NCBI GenBank assembly: GCA_940671915.1
Contig: CALNVZ010001433.1
Location: 490,073 to 554,072 of the forward strand
Length of the DNA stretch: 64,000 nt
Direction: 5' to 3'
Source of the DNA: Paracentrotus lividus
Taxonomy: Eukaryota; Echinodermata; Echinoidea; Camarodonta; Echinidae
Position numbers and translations under genes: made by a program. This document shows, piece by piece, positions 13,001 to 23,033 of the stretch. The notes beneath the pieces are model-generated. The model worked only from the letters and a program-made list of their open reading frames with translations, had not been told where the DNA came from and searched no databases. The stretch's first letter is position 1, and each line of letters opens with the position of its first letter.

Positions 13001-16000
13001 GTGTGTAATCATCTTCATCTTTTAACCTGTTAACTATTTAACCATTGCTAGTTTCAAAGTTATTGCGAGTATGTGTATGGGGACTCACCTGTCTGTGAAC
13101 ATGTAGTCATCGGTTATCATGGAACCTTGTTGGATGTCATTTGTATTAAAGGTTGTTATGTACAGTACCGCCTGAGATCAACATCGCAGCTGATTGCAAT
13201 CGATTTGAGTGCAGTTGTACACAAAGTGCATAGGGATGATTTCATTTGATTGCAATAAACTGTGACGTTGATCTGAAGCGGTACTATACCTGTAAATAGA
13301 ATAGTCCAAATCCATCTGTACACAGAGTTTGGTCAATCCATTTCCAGATTATGTAGTATAACAAAATATACCATGTTGTGTAAGTTGCCCAAACTCTGTG
13401 TAAAGAACGCTGCGTCTAGATGCACATCCCACCCATACCCAACCTTGTTCATCAATTGAATCATGGCATGACCTTTTAATCTTATTGCATTATTAAAGAA
13501 TACGAATCTGAATTCTTTCTTTATTTCTTTTTGTTTTATGAATTTATTTATTTTTGTTTATTAACCATGTTTTAACAATGTTGTCAAACTGCATGAGTAT
13601 GGACATGATCAAATAACATGATGCATGGAGCTATAGTACATGCATCCCTCCCGAACACACTCATACATACAACATACAATGTAATTCATATGGGCGTCCC
13701 CAGTGCCCTGGCCTCATGTGGCTGCCAGTCAATTTTAAACTATAATGAAGTTCAGCGGAAACTCGTCAGAACAAAGTTTTTTTTGTGACGATAAGAATAA
13801 ATGTATATCAGAAATCTCTTTATATCAGAAGAACTAAAGAAAACAAAATATACAAAGAGCTGGGATCATCAAAATTACTATGTAATTTTAGAAATCTCGC
13901 TCAATTTATAACGAGTTTCCATAGTACAAGCTTGTATTCAAGACTAGGCCCTACTAGGAATTTTGAGAAACTGTGAGCGAATGTTAAAATTGCTGTTCAA
14001 AGATAAATGTTCTTGTAAGAAAACGCTCACGCTTTATCCTCATCTTCTTTCTTAAACCATTTAGGACTTGTCAACATAATTTACTCTCCCCCCAAAAAAA
14101 CCAATACAATATTATCATTCATCCTGAATATTTTTGTGGAATTGCATTTTAATACATGTAAAGTCATTTTGGTTCTTGGAATGACATTTCAATCACGTAC
14201 ATCATGTAATACCCTTTTCTCAAGGCATAATTTTTCATTAACCTACATGTATAGTACGGGGCCAAGCTTAGTCCACTTGTTGTTCCCATGAAGTTTTGTC
14301 ATACGTGTAGTCGGCTATTACACCCCACCTGTAGTACAGGATTTTTGGCCCTGTAAAATACAGGGAGAGATGAGAGATCAGCAGCCAACCGGTCCATATA
14401 ATGTATAAGAGCAGCTTGTGGGAAAATGAATATAAATAGTGTTTTGGGTTTCAGAAACCATCATGAGAAAAGGGTATAAATTTTCTATGGGAGATTGACT
14501 GTTTGTATAATTCTTAGGGAATACAAGCAAAGATAAAATAGATTTCTTTATTCGTTATCGCAAGATGGTTCTCCCGGTGCCTCTGTGATCAGTATAACAA
14601 CATGTTGTAACTGGCACAGTCCTGCATTACCACCTTGTTATAACGGGAGGTGACTGTTTGTTAATTTCAATGATAATTGAAGTTGAACAAGAATTAGAAA
14701 GTATTTGGGTTTCCTATTAGTTCAATGTCCTATTGCACTTAACCATTTGCCTTTTGTCATTTAAACCATCACTTTATTATGATTGCATTTGATTAAAATT
14801 CCTGTGAATCTATCTTGTTACATTATTCAGTTTCTTTTCATTCTTCTCAATTTGCAACCTTTCAATTGAATAGGCACACTTTGTGAGCCAGTCCTGCTTT
14901 GTTATTATCTGCAAAGTCATTATGAATCCAAAGAGATTATTTTTAACAAGCCTCCTTTGTGCTTTTTATATTCCTGCCACAATTGTGTGTACTAAGAAGA
15001 TAAATTGTTAGTCATACAATGTATGTTTTTAATGTGGAAATAAATGAATGAATGAATAATGTGTGTACCGAGACACAGAAAAGAAAGTTACAATTAAATA
15101 ATACACTTTTATGTCAAGTAAATACATCTTCCTGTGGACAGCATTACCTTTTGTCTGATAGAAGCTTTTTTTATATTTGTTTACAATATTAGTTTGCAGT
15201 ACATAAAGTAAAAGCTTTGGGTACAATGTAAAAATAAACACGTTGCTGCACAAGATAGTTTACATGTATTTCTACGTTCCTTTTTTAATTTATTTCTTGC
15301 AATAATTTTTATACATTATCAAAGCACTGCCATGACTTTAGTTTTCACTATTTGTAGTATGTTGTGATTAATTATTTGTCAGATTTAGTCATTTATCTTG
15401 TTATTCATATGTTCCATATTTCTATGAATTTCACTTGCACACTCACACTGTTCACTGGTGCATGGTGCACACGGTTTAATACTGCATGCTGCATTCTTGG
15501 ACATGTTTTGACATTAAATCACTTCACTTTCTCCCTTTGTGATAATTGTTGCACTTTGACTCTTGTTTTGTAGGCATTACACATGTACATGTATAATATT
15601 AATAAATATCTATGTAATTTTGCATTTAGGATGCGTTATACTGCAAAATGAGTTACTCTGTCACACACTTCGAGGCCTTTGAAGCAATATTGGGGCTCCT
15701 TTTACTCCTTGTACAAGCAGTTAAAAATTTGAATCATTATCATAAGTGATCATGTATGACAGTGTTTTTGAAGATGATATCTAGATTAAAGTATGTATTA
15801 AAAAAAAAAAAAAATCGTTATTATCAAAAAAAATTAAAATATCAACAAGACCTTTTATAAATAGCATGGTAATAGGTTAATCATGTAACCCACATATTGC
15901 TTGGCTATGTTCATGATTATCTGGTGTTTGGGAACTAATGCCACCTGCATTTTAATACAAATCACATCATCACGAGCAAGATTCTGTTCTATTCCGGCCA

Positions 16001-19000
16001 AACATAGTCTTTCCACATCATTGTTGAGTGAAATTGATTTTGTAACCTTTCTTTGATCTTTTAGTCCGTTGTGACCGATTCCCCGGCGTATCGCCAGCAA
16101 CCTTCCCCTGCTCAACAGTCTCAACAGGGATCCGCTCCAGGGTAAGACAAGATATGGTTGCTATGGTGACGAGGATGATGATGCTGATAGAGATGTTGGC
16201 TGAAATTGTGGACATACATGTATTTACATTAAGTTTTAGAACAATGATGATGATGGTGATGACCATGGTAGTGGTGATGATGATGATGGAGATGAAGATG
16301 ATGATTATAGTGGTGATGATGATGATGATGATGATGATGATTATAGTGGTGATGATGATGATGGTGAGGATGAAGATCATTATGATGAAGAATTTGATGA
16401 TTATAGTGATGGTGGTGGTGATGATGATGATGACGATGAGGATGATTGAGATGTAGTTGGTAATATTAACAATAGCTGAAATGTGCATTGGGTTGCTATA
16501 TATATGCAGCAACTGATGGCATGCATATGAAGAAAACGAAGCGGCGCCGGACTTGCCACCCGCCAAGGGTAGACATGAATAATAATTCTTTGAATTCCTT
16601 TAATAGCCAATAACCAATAGTGTTACATATAAAAACTTTGCAGTTGATTTTATGTGTTTACGCGGTACTTTTTTCTTTTTCTTTCCTTTCTTTTTTTACT
16701 TCAGAGAACCTTGAATTTTTTATACTCAGCAGATAAAATGTGAATTTGTTTGATAATTTTGTACTCTTATTTTCATTACAGATCAAATCCCATGCATTCT
16801 CCAGCCAGTTATTTACAGCCATCTCCCTCCCCTCAGGGTCTATCTATCCCCTCTCCAGCTAGTGCAGGCTCCCAGAGAGGTGGGCCTCCCAGTGTACCTT
16901 CTCCTAGTAGCATGCTCAACACACCAGGTGAGATATTATCAACATATTTTAGTATCAGAGGGAATCTATAGAAAACTCATGTTTGAAGTTTGTAGCTTAT
17001 GCAGGGTATTAAAAAATGCAAGAAAAGACGTTTGGCTTAATAATTTCACAGTAAAAAATGAATTATTTTCAGAATCACAATTTAAACCATTGTGGCCATA
17101 GAAGTATGAAGTCTGGGAGAATAAAGGCAACAGCAAGAAACCTTAATATTCGGGGTTCATTAAGTTTAACTAGGCTGGGACCCCCCCCCCCCCCCCCCCC
17201 CAACGTTTGGTGCAATATGTTCGCAACGTGACAAGCTGTCGCCGCGATGTTCATGACTTTTTTCCTCCGAATCTCCCGCATCTTTTAAGACCAAATTTGC
17301 GACGCCCAGGTACCCGGTTCGCGAGTTACGCTTAATTTTGTAACCGTGCATACGTCAGACCCAAAATTGCTCAAAAACATGATTTCATATACAAAGTCAA
17401 TACAGATTGTCTTTTCAGCTAAAATTCATGAATGAGTGTTTACTGTTGCTGTTATTGATGATATTCACTTGATTTGTTGCTATTTATGACTGAAATAATG
17501 TTGCCAACAAGTATGGTTGAAAAAACAATAAAGTAAAAAGGTTGAAAAACAAAGAAATACGTAAGAAATTAAAAAGAAAAACAATAAAATACATAAGAAA
17601 TTGATTGCAATACCAGATTTTTTTTTCAAGTACAATTACTATGAATGCAATAAGGAATATATGCACCAAAAATTAGCATTCTAGGAACTATATTTAGAGA
17701 ATTGTAGCAAAAAGTAGGATTTCTTGCATGAATTAGCACAATTAGCATATATTATCAAAATGAAACGTTTTTCAGAAAAATTAACTATACAGAAATTACG
17801 CAACAGGGTACGTGCGTGCAAATTTTCAGCGGGGTCGACGGCCGAGGTGGCCCCCTGGCTATAAGATCTCCCAAAATACCTTGGCCTAGCTAGGGTTAAA
17901 AAGCTTCGTAAAACGAAAATGTGATGCAAGCGAGCAGCCAGGTGCACGTATGTCTTCGCGTATGCACATTTTCTTTTGTTACGCATACACGAAGCCTCCA
18001 GCAGCTGGCCGCCATGATCAATTAAAAAACAAAAGAAAACAACCAAATCAAATTGATCTCTAGTCCAACAACTAACTTAGGTCTATACATTAATAATTTA
18101 TTCATCAAACAACAAGGATCCATATATCTTATTTTATAACATGCGGCTCTTGTTCATGTATTGGGTCAAATAAAGCGCATTTGTAACTTCAGAAATTACC
18201 AAAGCCACGCCGCTGCGCGTCGTGGATTCATACAATTACTGAAGTTATCTCATGCGGTTATTAATTTGACTGAGCCAAGGGGTGGTATGAGGGGAGGACC
18301 AGGGTCCGACCAGGGCGAGGCTGAACTAATGGTCTATTATAAATATGAACACCCTTTCTGCAGGTAACCCTGGATCAGTAGGTAGCGTCAACCCCAGCCC
18401 TGGGGGTGGTATGAGAGGTGGACCGGGGTCTAACCAGGGCCAGGCTGAGTTGATGGCATACCAGGAGAAGATGAGGTACCTCTCAAAGTTCATTGAACCC
18501 TTGAAGAAAACCATCATGGCCAGCAGTACAAGGGAAGATTCAGGTGAGAGCATAATTTTTTCCGATTGGAAAAAGCAAAAGACCAGTTTACCAAGTTGAA
18601 AGTTTGCCAGAGGCTTGCCTGGCATAGCAACAACTAATGTATGCAAACTGGATTTCATGTATTGTAGTTCATGCTATTATTACAGGTTGTTTGAATACCT
18701 TGTTACTATGTCGCCAGGAAAGAAACATGGGTAAATTATATAACTTAATAAATTGGTCTATGTAAACCAACTCCTTACAACCACCACACACCTTACAATC
18801 CAACTGACTCACGATTGGTGTACGACTGAAGGGATGGGGAGTAGGTTAATCATAATCAGAGAATCTAGTGAGTAGTCTATGGCTTGTGCTTGCAGTTTTT
18901 ATGTTTGCCCATTGCAAGTTGAATTGAGTCTACGATCCCTTGCGATCCTGTCAGGAAGATTTGACATGTCAAATCCTTCATTTTGTAGACCAGACATGAG

Positions 19001-22000
19001 CCAGTGGGATAGTAAGGTGTGCAGTGGACAATGGGGACATTCATATGGTGCTGCGGATGATAGTCGCAATCAGGAGACACATGACATTTCAGGTCAAATG
19101 TTAAGTTTTGCCAACCCTAACAACTGACTGAAACTTACACAGCCAACCAAGTGTGAACGATACCTAGACATTTTCATTATATCCTTTGTATTACTTGTTT
19201 CTTGCAGGTGGTCTGAGTGCAACTGATATCAGCAAGATGAAAGGTCTCCTGGAGATCATTGCCAACCCTAACCCGAACAAGAAACTGACCCTCACACAGC
19301 TAAACAAGTGTGAACAGTACCTTGAGGGTTTTGAGCAGGTGAGAAACGTACGTACACACAATTTCTCTATATCTCACCATTTTATTAACTGAATTATATT
19401 GTGTAACTAAAATAATTTATACAGGTCCGACTGAAATCATTCTTAATCTCACAGTTGATTATAATCAAGCATCAAGACGGAGGTGCTCAAGACTCACTAC
19501 CTTCTTCAAAGTGGTCAGGGGGTTGGTACCAGCCCTCCCTATTGATAAATTTACAAGACCTGCGAGACAAAAAAGGCAAATTAAAGCAACAAATTTCACT
19601 GGGTTTGTGGCCTCTAACCCAGTAGAAAGGCAAGTTCATAATATTAGTAAATGCTTTGCAGCTGAAAATTTCAACAACCCACAATACAAGAACTCATTCT
19701 TCGTTGAAACAACAGTGGACTGGAACCATCTTCCAGATTCCATAGTTAACTCAAAAACAGTAGCAAACTTCAAGGCTGCTGTTGAAGGCCAGTATCTTCT
19801 CTACTGCTAGTCTTCGCCCAGCCGTCTCTCTTTCCGGTGCACTATACCGAAACGGTCCTGCACTGTAGACATCCAGATCCAGAATCTAATGTGCTGATCT
19901 CCATTCAAATAATGTACAACCGAATTCAATTGATTGCATTCAAATACCTTTTAGTTCCATTCCCTAAAGTTAGAATAATTTAGGGCTAGTAAGGGTAACT
20001 CATGAGCTCATCTTTAATCAAATAGTGTACAACTGAGTTAAATTGATTGGAATACCTTGTACCTTGTCGTTCATTCCCTGAAGGTAGAGTAACTCAAAGC
20101 TACATGAAGTAAGGCCAACTCCTGAGCTCATCTTCAATCAAATAGTACAACTGAGCTCAATCAGTTGCAGTTATATAAGCTTCTTTCCAGTCAAATATAT
20201 ATTTGAGCTCAATCGATTTCAATAAATGAGATGTCAATCACATATAATTTGATTCTCATGGATGACAGGATTTATGTATCATGTGTTAGACATAGCAGTT
20301 ATAGCACATAGAGGAATGGATAAAGAGGGTATAGAGAGAGATAGACAAATGGATTACCAATAATAACTGGGAGAACAGTTGTCAGAACCGAAGTGGCTAC
20401 CCTGGGTAAATAAAACGATATTATTATTATTATTATTATAATACTAATTGTTCTTTCAATTTTGTTATTGATCACAAACCTTGTTTTACAGAACCCACAC
20501 AAAAATCATTGTATTTGAATGGGCAGCTTGTCTTTAATAGAGATTTAGTGAGAAATATTTTTCAAATAAAAATATTTAAACTGTTTGACAATTATGAATA
20601 AATGAATAGGGAAGACCTCCTACCTATGATATACACATAACTGTCACACTCCTTTAATATGCAGCTACTCGCAGCTAACAACTCGACATCCACAACAGCG
20701 ACAAGTGCAACAGCCACAACGTCCAGCGCAACATCGACGTTGGATACAAGAATGATGGGGAAGACGAACATGTTCCAGCCCTTACTGGATGCAGTGAAGG
20801 CTAACATTGATTCCCCTTACATCAATCACACACTACAGAGAACCTTTGGCCCAGCCCTAACCACCCTGCAAGGCAACCCACCACAGTGAGTTATACACAC
20901 ATAAGGGATTTTTAATCAATTTTACTACTTTTTATTATCTGCTGCAGTTAAGATACTTCTGCCTCTGAATAAATGGGCACTGATGCTGTGTAGTACACAA
21001 TGATAGATGCTCTCCACATTTTGAAAACTAACAGCCATGTGAAACACCCCACTGCATTATTCAGGGTGTGGTGTCCCGACTTGTCCCCAAGTTCCTTGTG
21101 CAAGAAGTTGAAGAATGACCATGGCCCCGCAACTCAGACACCCATTCCAAACTTCATTCAGCGCAAGGTGTCCCAATTTGCCCCCAAGTTATATGTTTCA
21201 ATCTTTGATTTATTGTTTCTATTTCTCAGTTTCCCGTCCCCACCTGCCAAAAAGTTGAAGACTGATCATGACCATGGTCCCACAACTCAGACACCTATTC
21301 CTAACATCATTCAGGGCGAGGTGGCCCGTCTTGCCCCCAAGTTCCGGGTGAACCTTGACCCCATGTTCCACACCAGCAGTAAGGATGTTCATCTAGTCTG
21401 CAGACTTGGTGAGGACACTCTCAAATATCTTTTTGTTTATCTGTTTCTTTTATTGGCAATTTACCTAAAGATAAAGCCGCTCCCTTCTGCATGAATACCG
21501 CACAGCGGGATTATATGCCGTATTTTCAGAACCCGTATTAGTAAATCAGGTATAAATCGCCGCTATGCGTTGTTGAGGCAGCAGACCATGGCCTTATCTT
21601 TCGGTAAGTCCCCTTGGTGTCCTGATTACCGGTAACGACAGAGATTTACAGAATCAAAGAAAATTAACGTTGAAAACTAGGGATCAATGATAACTGCTTA
21701 ACAATTTTTGAGAGAAACCCCCCCCCCCAAAAAAACAAAAAAAACATGATGGTTGAGACAACCAATACGCAGCATGATAATCATTTCACAGTCAATTTTA
21801 TTCAGTATTTCGAAAATTCCAAAAATCAGAGGTTAAGAGTTTTTTTATCTTTGTAATTTGCTTGTACATCAAAACTGACAGAACACTGAGTTTTTAAGGA
21901 TTTTGAATACATATAAGTAATAAGCATGAAGTAGTATGTAGTGTTAATAATTGAAAATGTTAAACTGCTCCTAAATTTACAAAAGACCTTTTGCCTAAAC

Positions 22001-23033
22001 AACATTCAAAGCCAAAGTGTTTCACGTATTGTTATAACCATGTATTTTTTACTCTCTTACAAGAGAATTAAATGCTCTTTGTTTTTACAGATGATAAGCA
22101 TTTACCGAGTGTTCCTCCCATCAATGTTGCTATACCAGAGCAGTATCCTGAACTCAGTCCAAACTATGATGTATCACAACAAGAATACAGTAAGTATACT
22201 AATCAAGGTTCCTAGTATCTTCTCTACTCCTTTTATTTTATTGCGTTTATTATTTGTGTACTCCTCTATTTTCCTCTGTGGTCACTTTTATTTTACCTCT
22301 GTGGTTTTTATACTTTCGTCTGAATTTTATTATGATCTTTTCCTTCTATTTTTCTTTTCTTCTTTTTCTCCTGTCCCTTTCCCCTATTCTTGTGCTCTCT
22401 TATATATTGTTATTCCACTCAACTCCCTCCCTTTCTCTTTCCTATTCTCAGTAGACCTCCTGTTCCTTCTAAGTCTAATAATTTGTTTTTGATCCCTGAT
22501 TAATTGAACAATTAATGGATCTCAGTACTGATTGATATTTATGTATTTTTATTTCAGAAACGATCACGCAAGCTTACTCCTCTAGCTCTTCAACATTTCC
22601 CTCACAGTAGGCATAACCACTTCCATTTTCATTTGATTTGTAAAGGTCAAACACCTTTCCTGAAGCTTTCCCAAGGCACCCTTCAGAACCAGGTTATGTG
22701 TATGCAAGACCACCACCTTAATTACCCCCCCCCCCCTTATCACTCTTTTCATTTGATTTGTAAAGGTCAAACTCCTTTCTTGAAGCTTATGAAAGGAGCC
22801 CTCTGGAATTGGGTTATTTGTATGCCAGGCCAGCACCATAACTAACCCTTCCTTTTTATTTTTGTTTCATTTGTAAAGGTCAAACACCTTTCCTGAAGCT
22901 TGTCCAAGGTGCCCTTCAGAACCAGGTTATGCGTATGCCAGACCGATACACCCTGACACAGATCCTTGATGCATGGGAGATGAGTGTTAGGAAGTCATGT
23001 CTCAAGATGATTGCAGCCAGGGATGCAACATGA
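3991..23033 (+). CDS. MED15: Mediator complex subunit 15, 3' part (10 coding exons)
   Basis: MED15 is a tail-module subunit of the nuclear Mediator complex, which links transcription activators to RNA polymerase II. Joined exons: 3991-4089, 12947-13000, 16065-16141, 16782-16927, 18364-18543, 19208-19338, 20665-20885, 21230-21408, 22091-22189, 22879-23033. Together they give 1341 nt, 446 residues plus TGA, with every GT/AG junction in phase. Residues 1-126 are Gln/Pro/Ser-rich low complexity. Residues about 150-230 hold the conserved helical stretch (YLSKFIEPLKK, then KMKGLLEII and CEQYLEGFE). Residues about 255-300 hold the QPLLDAV and RTFGPAL block. The C-terminal domain runs through APKFRVNLDP, LPSVPP, TPFLKLVQ and LDAWEMSVRKSC, each matching the family order. 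The N-terminal KIX domain is not seen and should lie upstream, so the gene is partial here. Identity is firm; exons in the Gln-rich part may have been missed. Confidence 0.95.
4140..4515. mobile_element. Fold-back MITE just after a MED15 exon
   Basis: Arms of about 65 bp at 4151-4216 and 4436-4507 are inverted copies of each other (TTACAAATGACTT and ACTGGTGATCAG in both). The element starts about 50 bp downstream of the 3991-4089 exon. Exact ends and target duplication are not clear. Confidence 0.65.
4516..5317. other. Intron sequence, nothing recognised
   Basis: AT-rich MED15 intron. It contains TAATCCTAACCCTA and other short motifs but no ORF or repeat that could be supported. Confidence 0.5.
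5390..8700 (+). pseudogene. Broken RTE-like LINE retrotransposon nested in the 5.7 kb element
   Basis: Endonuclease remnants run from 5894 to about 6620 across a frameshift, with GLSETHW, IIMGDWNSV, a YTWKQPGD stretch, FQLDYILI and GSDHNLVI: the APE-type endonuclease signature. Reverse transcriptase remnants run from about 7200 to 8000 with KSPGLDELPVELLK, FGFRAGLGTR, CFVDYEKAFDRVNW, RQGCPLSPILFN and FADDK at the catalytic site. Several stops and frameshifts break it, so it is dead. The 3' end is a GAAGAAGAAGG tract near 8690. Resemblance to RTE-type LINEs is by motif wording only. Confidence 0.9.
8911..8946. repeat. Perfect 36-bp palindrome
   Basis: Each half is CAGGGGCAATTGTAACAG or its reverse complement, with no mismatch and no loop. 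It repeats the subterminal motif of the surrounding 5.7 kb element and may be a back-to-back pair of transposase-binding sites. Confidence 0.95.
9900..9929 (+). repeat. Pentanucleotide (TTGAT)n microsatellite
   Basis: Four to five tandem TTGAT units. Confidence 0.8.
11025..12540. other. MED15 intron, no gene recognised
   Basis: AT-rich with long C, A and T homopolymer runs (11326-11400). No exon with both splice sites and MED15-like composition was found. Confidence 0.5.
12606..12667 (+). pseudogene. Decayed copy of the MED15 exon at 12947-13000
   Basis: It is preceded by the same ACCACCTCAG acceptor context and reads SLPTMSHSNGYSYMILPPPP, parallel to SRPPMSPYGGYPYMMSPQ. The donor is altered and the length is no longer a multiple of three. 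The shared flanks include CATCTTCATCTTTTAACCTG, so exon plus intron was duplicated at about 340 bp spacing. Confidence 0.8.
12947..13000 (+). CDS. MED15: MED15 exon (Pro/Tyr/Met-rich)
   Basis: 54 nt, phase 0 at both ends, with acceptor ACCACCTCAG and donor GTGTGTAA. It encodes SRPPMSPYGGYPYMMSPQ. A decayed copy of the exon and its flanks sits about 340 bp upstream. Exon status is inferred from splice signals, phase and composition. Confidence 0.75.
13163..13286. mobile_element. Mariner-like MITE of 124 bp
   Basis: Terminal inverted repeats of about 25 bp (CAGTACCGCCTGAGATCAAC against TAGTACCGCTTCAGATCAAC), flanked by TA on both sides. It has no coding capacity. Confidence 0.8.
13287..16060. 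other. MED15 intron, nothing recognised
   Basis: AT-rich intron with scattered TACATGTA-type palindromes and homopolymers. No supported exon or element. Confidence 0.45.
16065..16141 (+). CDS. MED15: MED15 exon (Gln/Ser-rich)
   Basis: 77 nt, entering in phase 0 and leaving two bases of a Gly codon that the next exon completes. The acceptor is GATCTTTTAG and the donor GTAAGA. The encoded stretch contains YRQQPSPAQQSQQG. Confidence 0.85.
16225..16450 (+). repeat. (GAT)n / (GGT)n trinucleotide microsatellite
   Basis: Long imperfect GATGATGAT array with GTGGTG interruptions directly after the 16065-16141 MED15 exon. It produces Met-rich and Ile-rich artefactual ORFs on both strands. Confidence 0.9.
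16782..16927 (+). CDS. MED15: MED15 exon (Ser/Pro-rich)
   Basis: 146 nt with a pyrimidine-rich TTTTCATTACAG acceptor and a GTGAGA donor. It encodes a Ser/Pro-rich linker beginning SNPMHSPASYLQPSPSP and ending SSMLNTP, and leaves one base of a Gly codon. Confidence 0.9.
17170..17895. mobile_element. piggyBac-type MITE, copy B
   Basis: Flanked by TTAA at 17166-17169 and 17896-17899. The right end, read inward, is CCCTAGCTAGGCCAAGG; the left end has lost bases. The interior matches copy A in order, for example an ACAATAAAATACATAAGAAAT stretch and GCATTCTAG. It contains a C run of about 20 bases. Confidence 0.75.
18272..18337 (+). pseudogene. Partial copy of the 18364-18543 MED15 exon
   Basis: Reads GGMRGGPGSDQGEAELMVY, against GGMRGGPGSNQGQAELMAY in the real exon some 120 bp downstream. 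It has no splice sites of its own. Confidence 0.85.
18364..18543 (+). CDS. MED15: MED15 exon (conserved helical region, part 1)
   Basis: 180 nt with acceptor CCCTTTCTGCAG and donor GTGAGA. A Gly-rich lead-in (GGGMRGGPGSNQGQ) is followed by AELMAYQEKMRYLSKFIEPL, the start of the conserved MED15 helical segment. A partial decayed copy lies just upstream in the intron. Confidence 0.95.
19108..19170 (+). pseudogene. Partial copy of the 19208-19338 MED15 exon
   Basis: GCCAACCCTAACAACTGACTG, then an ACACAGCC(A)ACCAAGTGTGAAC stretch, parallels the real exon about 155 bp downstream. It has stops and indels, so it is not coding. Confidence 0.75.
19208..19338 (+). CDS. MED15: MED15 exon (conserved helical region, part 2)
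   Basis: 131 nt with acceptor TTGTTTCTTGCAG and donor GTGAGA, entering in phase 1 and leaving in phase 0. It encodes ISKMKGLLEIIANPNPNKKL followed by a Thr/Leu stretch and KCEQYLEGFEQ, matching the second conserved helix pair of MED15. Confidence 0.95.
19455..20440 (+). pseudogene. 5'-truncated LINE with reverse transcriptase C-terminus
   Basis: From about 19470 to 19810 the frame reads RRRCSRLTTFFKVVRGLVPA, then NSFFVETTVDWNHLPDSIVN and FKAAV before a stop. This is the C-terminal pattern of CR1/L2/Jockey-like LINE proteins. The following UTR has a diverged ~110-bp tandem duplication (19920-20150) and ends in (ATT)n at 20421-20440, a typical 3' tail. It lies in a MED15 intron on the same strand. 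Confidence 0.8.
20665..20885 (+). CDS. MED15: MED15 exon (QPLLDAV block)
   Basis: 221 nt. The acceptor is either the AG ending at 20664 or an in-frame AG six bases later. The donor is GTGAGT. A Thr/Ser/Ala-rich linker leads into NMFQPLLDAVKANIDSPYIN and then a RTFGPAL motif, which is strongly conserved in animal MED15. Confidence 0.95.
21017..21200 (+). pseudogene. Two decayed tandem copies of the 21230-21408 MED15 exon
   Basis: Copy 1 (21017-21100) ends with the equivalent of IIQGEVARLAPKFRV, read as LFRVWCPDLSP in the exon frame or GVVSRLVPKFLV in a shifted frame. Copy 2 (21098-21200) reads KKLKNDHGPATQTPIPNFIQ followed by RKVSQFAPKLYV. A single open frame of 164 codons runs from copy 1 through the real exon. 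Confidence 0.85.
21230..21408 (+). CDS. MED15: MED15 exon (KKLKTD to DVHLVCRL)
   Basis: 179 nt with acceptor TTTCTCAG and donor GTGAGG. It encodes a basic KKLK patch, TPIPNIIQGEVARLAPKFRV, NLDPMFHTSSKDVHLVCRL. Two decayed tandem copies lie immediately upstream, in the same open frame. Confidence 0.95.
21409..22090. other. MED15 intron, nothing recognised
   Basis: Contains a C/A homopolymer pair (21718-21742). No repeat family recognised. Confidence 0.5.
22091..22189 (+). CDS. MED15: MED15 exon (LPSVPP block)
   Basis: 99 nt with acceptor GTTTTTACAG and donor GTAAGT, entering and leaving in phase 1. It encodes DDKHLPSVPPINVAIPEQYP and on to SQQEY, the beta-rich part of the conserved C-terminal domain. 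Confidence 0.95.
22558..22610 (+). other. Possible alternative terminal exon of MED15
   Basis: The acceptor TTTATTTCAG is followed by an open stretch. Read in phase 1 after the 22091-22189 exon, it gives KTITQAYSSSSSTFPSQ and then TAG at 22608-22610. This would make a MED15 lacking its C-terminal helix bundle. It could equally be a chance acceptor, since the conserved protein is made by skipping it. Confidence 0.3.
22624..22845 (+). pseudogene. Two tandem copies of the MED15 terminal exon start
   Basis: Copies near 22633-22720 and 22754-22840 share GATTTGTAAAG|GTCAAACNCC and the following 70 bases with the real exon at 22879. They decay just after the equivalent of RMPD. Spacing is about 120 bp. 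Their acceptor sites appear intact, so mis-splicing into them is possible. Confidence 0.9.
22879..23033 (+). CDS. MED15: MED15 terminal coding exon with stop
   Basis: 155 nt from an acceptor ending TTGTAAAG to TGA. Joined in phase 1 to the previous exon it reads EYSQTPFLKLVQGALQNQV, then MRMPDRYTLTQILDAWEMSV and RKSC to the stop, matching the MED15 C-terminal helix bundle. Two upstream tandem copies share the acceptor and first 80 bases but decay after that. Confidence 0.92.

Noticed and set aside
16018..16566. Long Ile/Met-rich ORFs on both strands
   Set aside because: They are translations of the (GAT)n microsatellite and are not conserved coding sequence.
18990..19091. Candidate MED15 exon after TTTTGTAG (RPDMSQWDSKVCSG reading)
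   Set aside because: Its phase does not fit the exons on either side (18543 and 19208 join directly in phase), and the stretch is not MED15-like.
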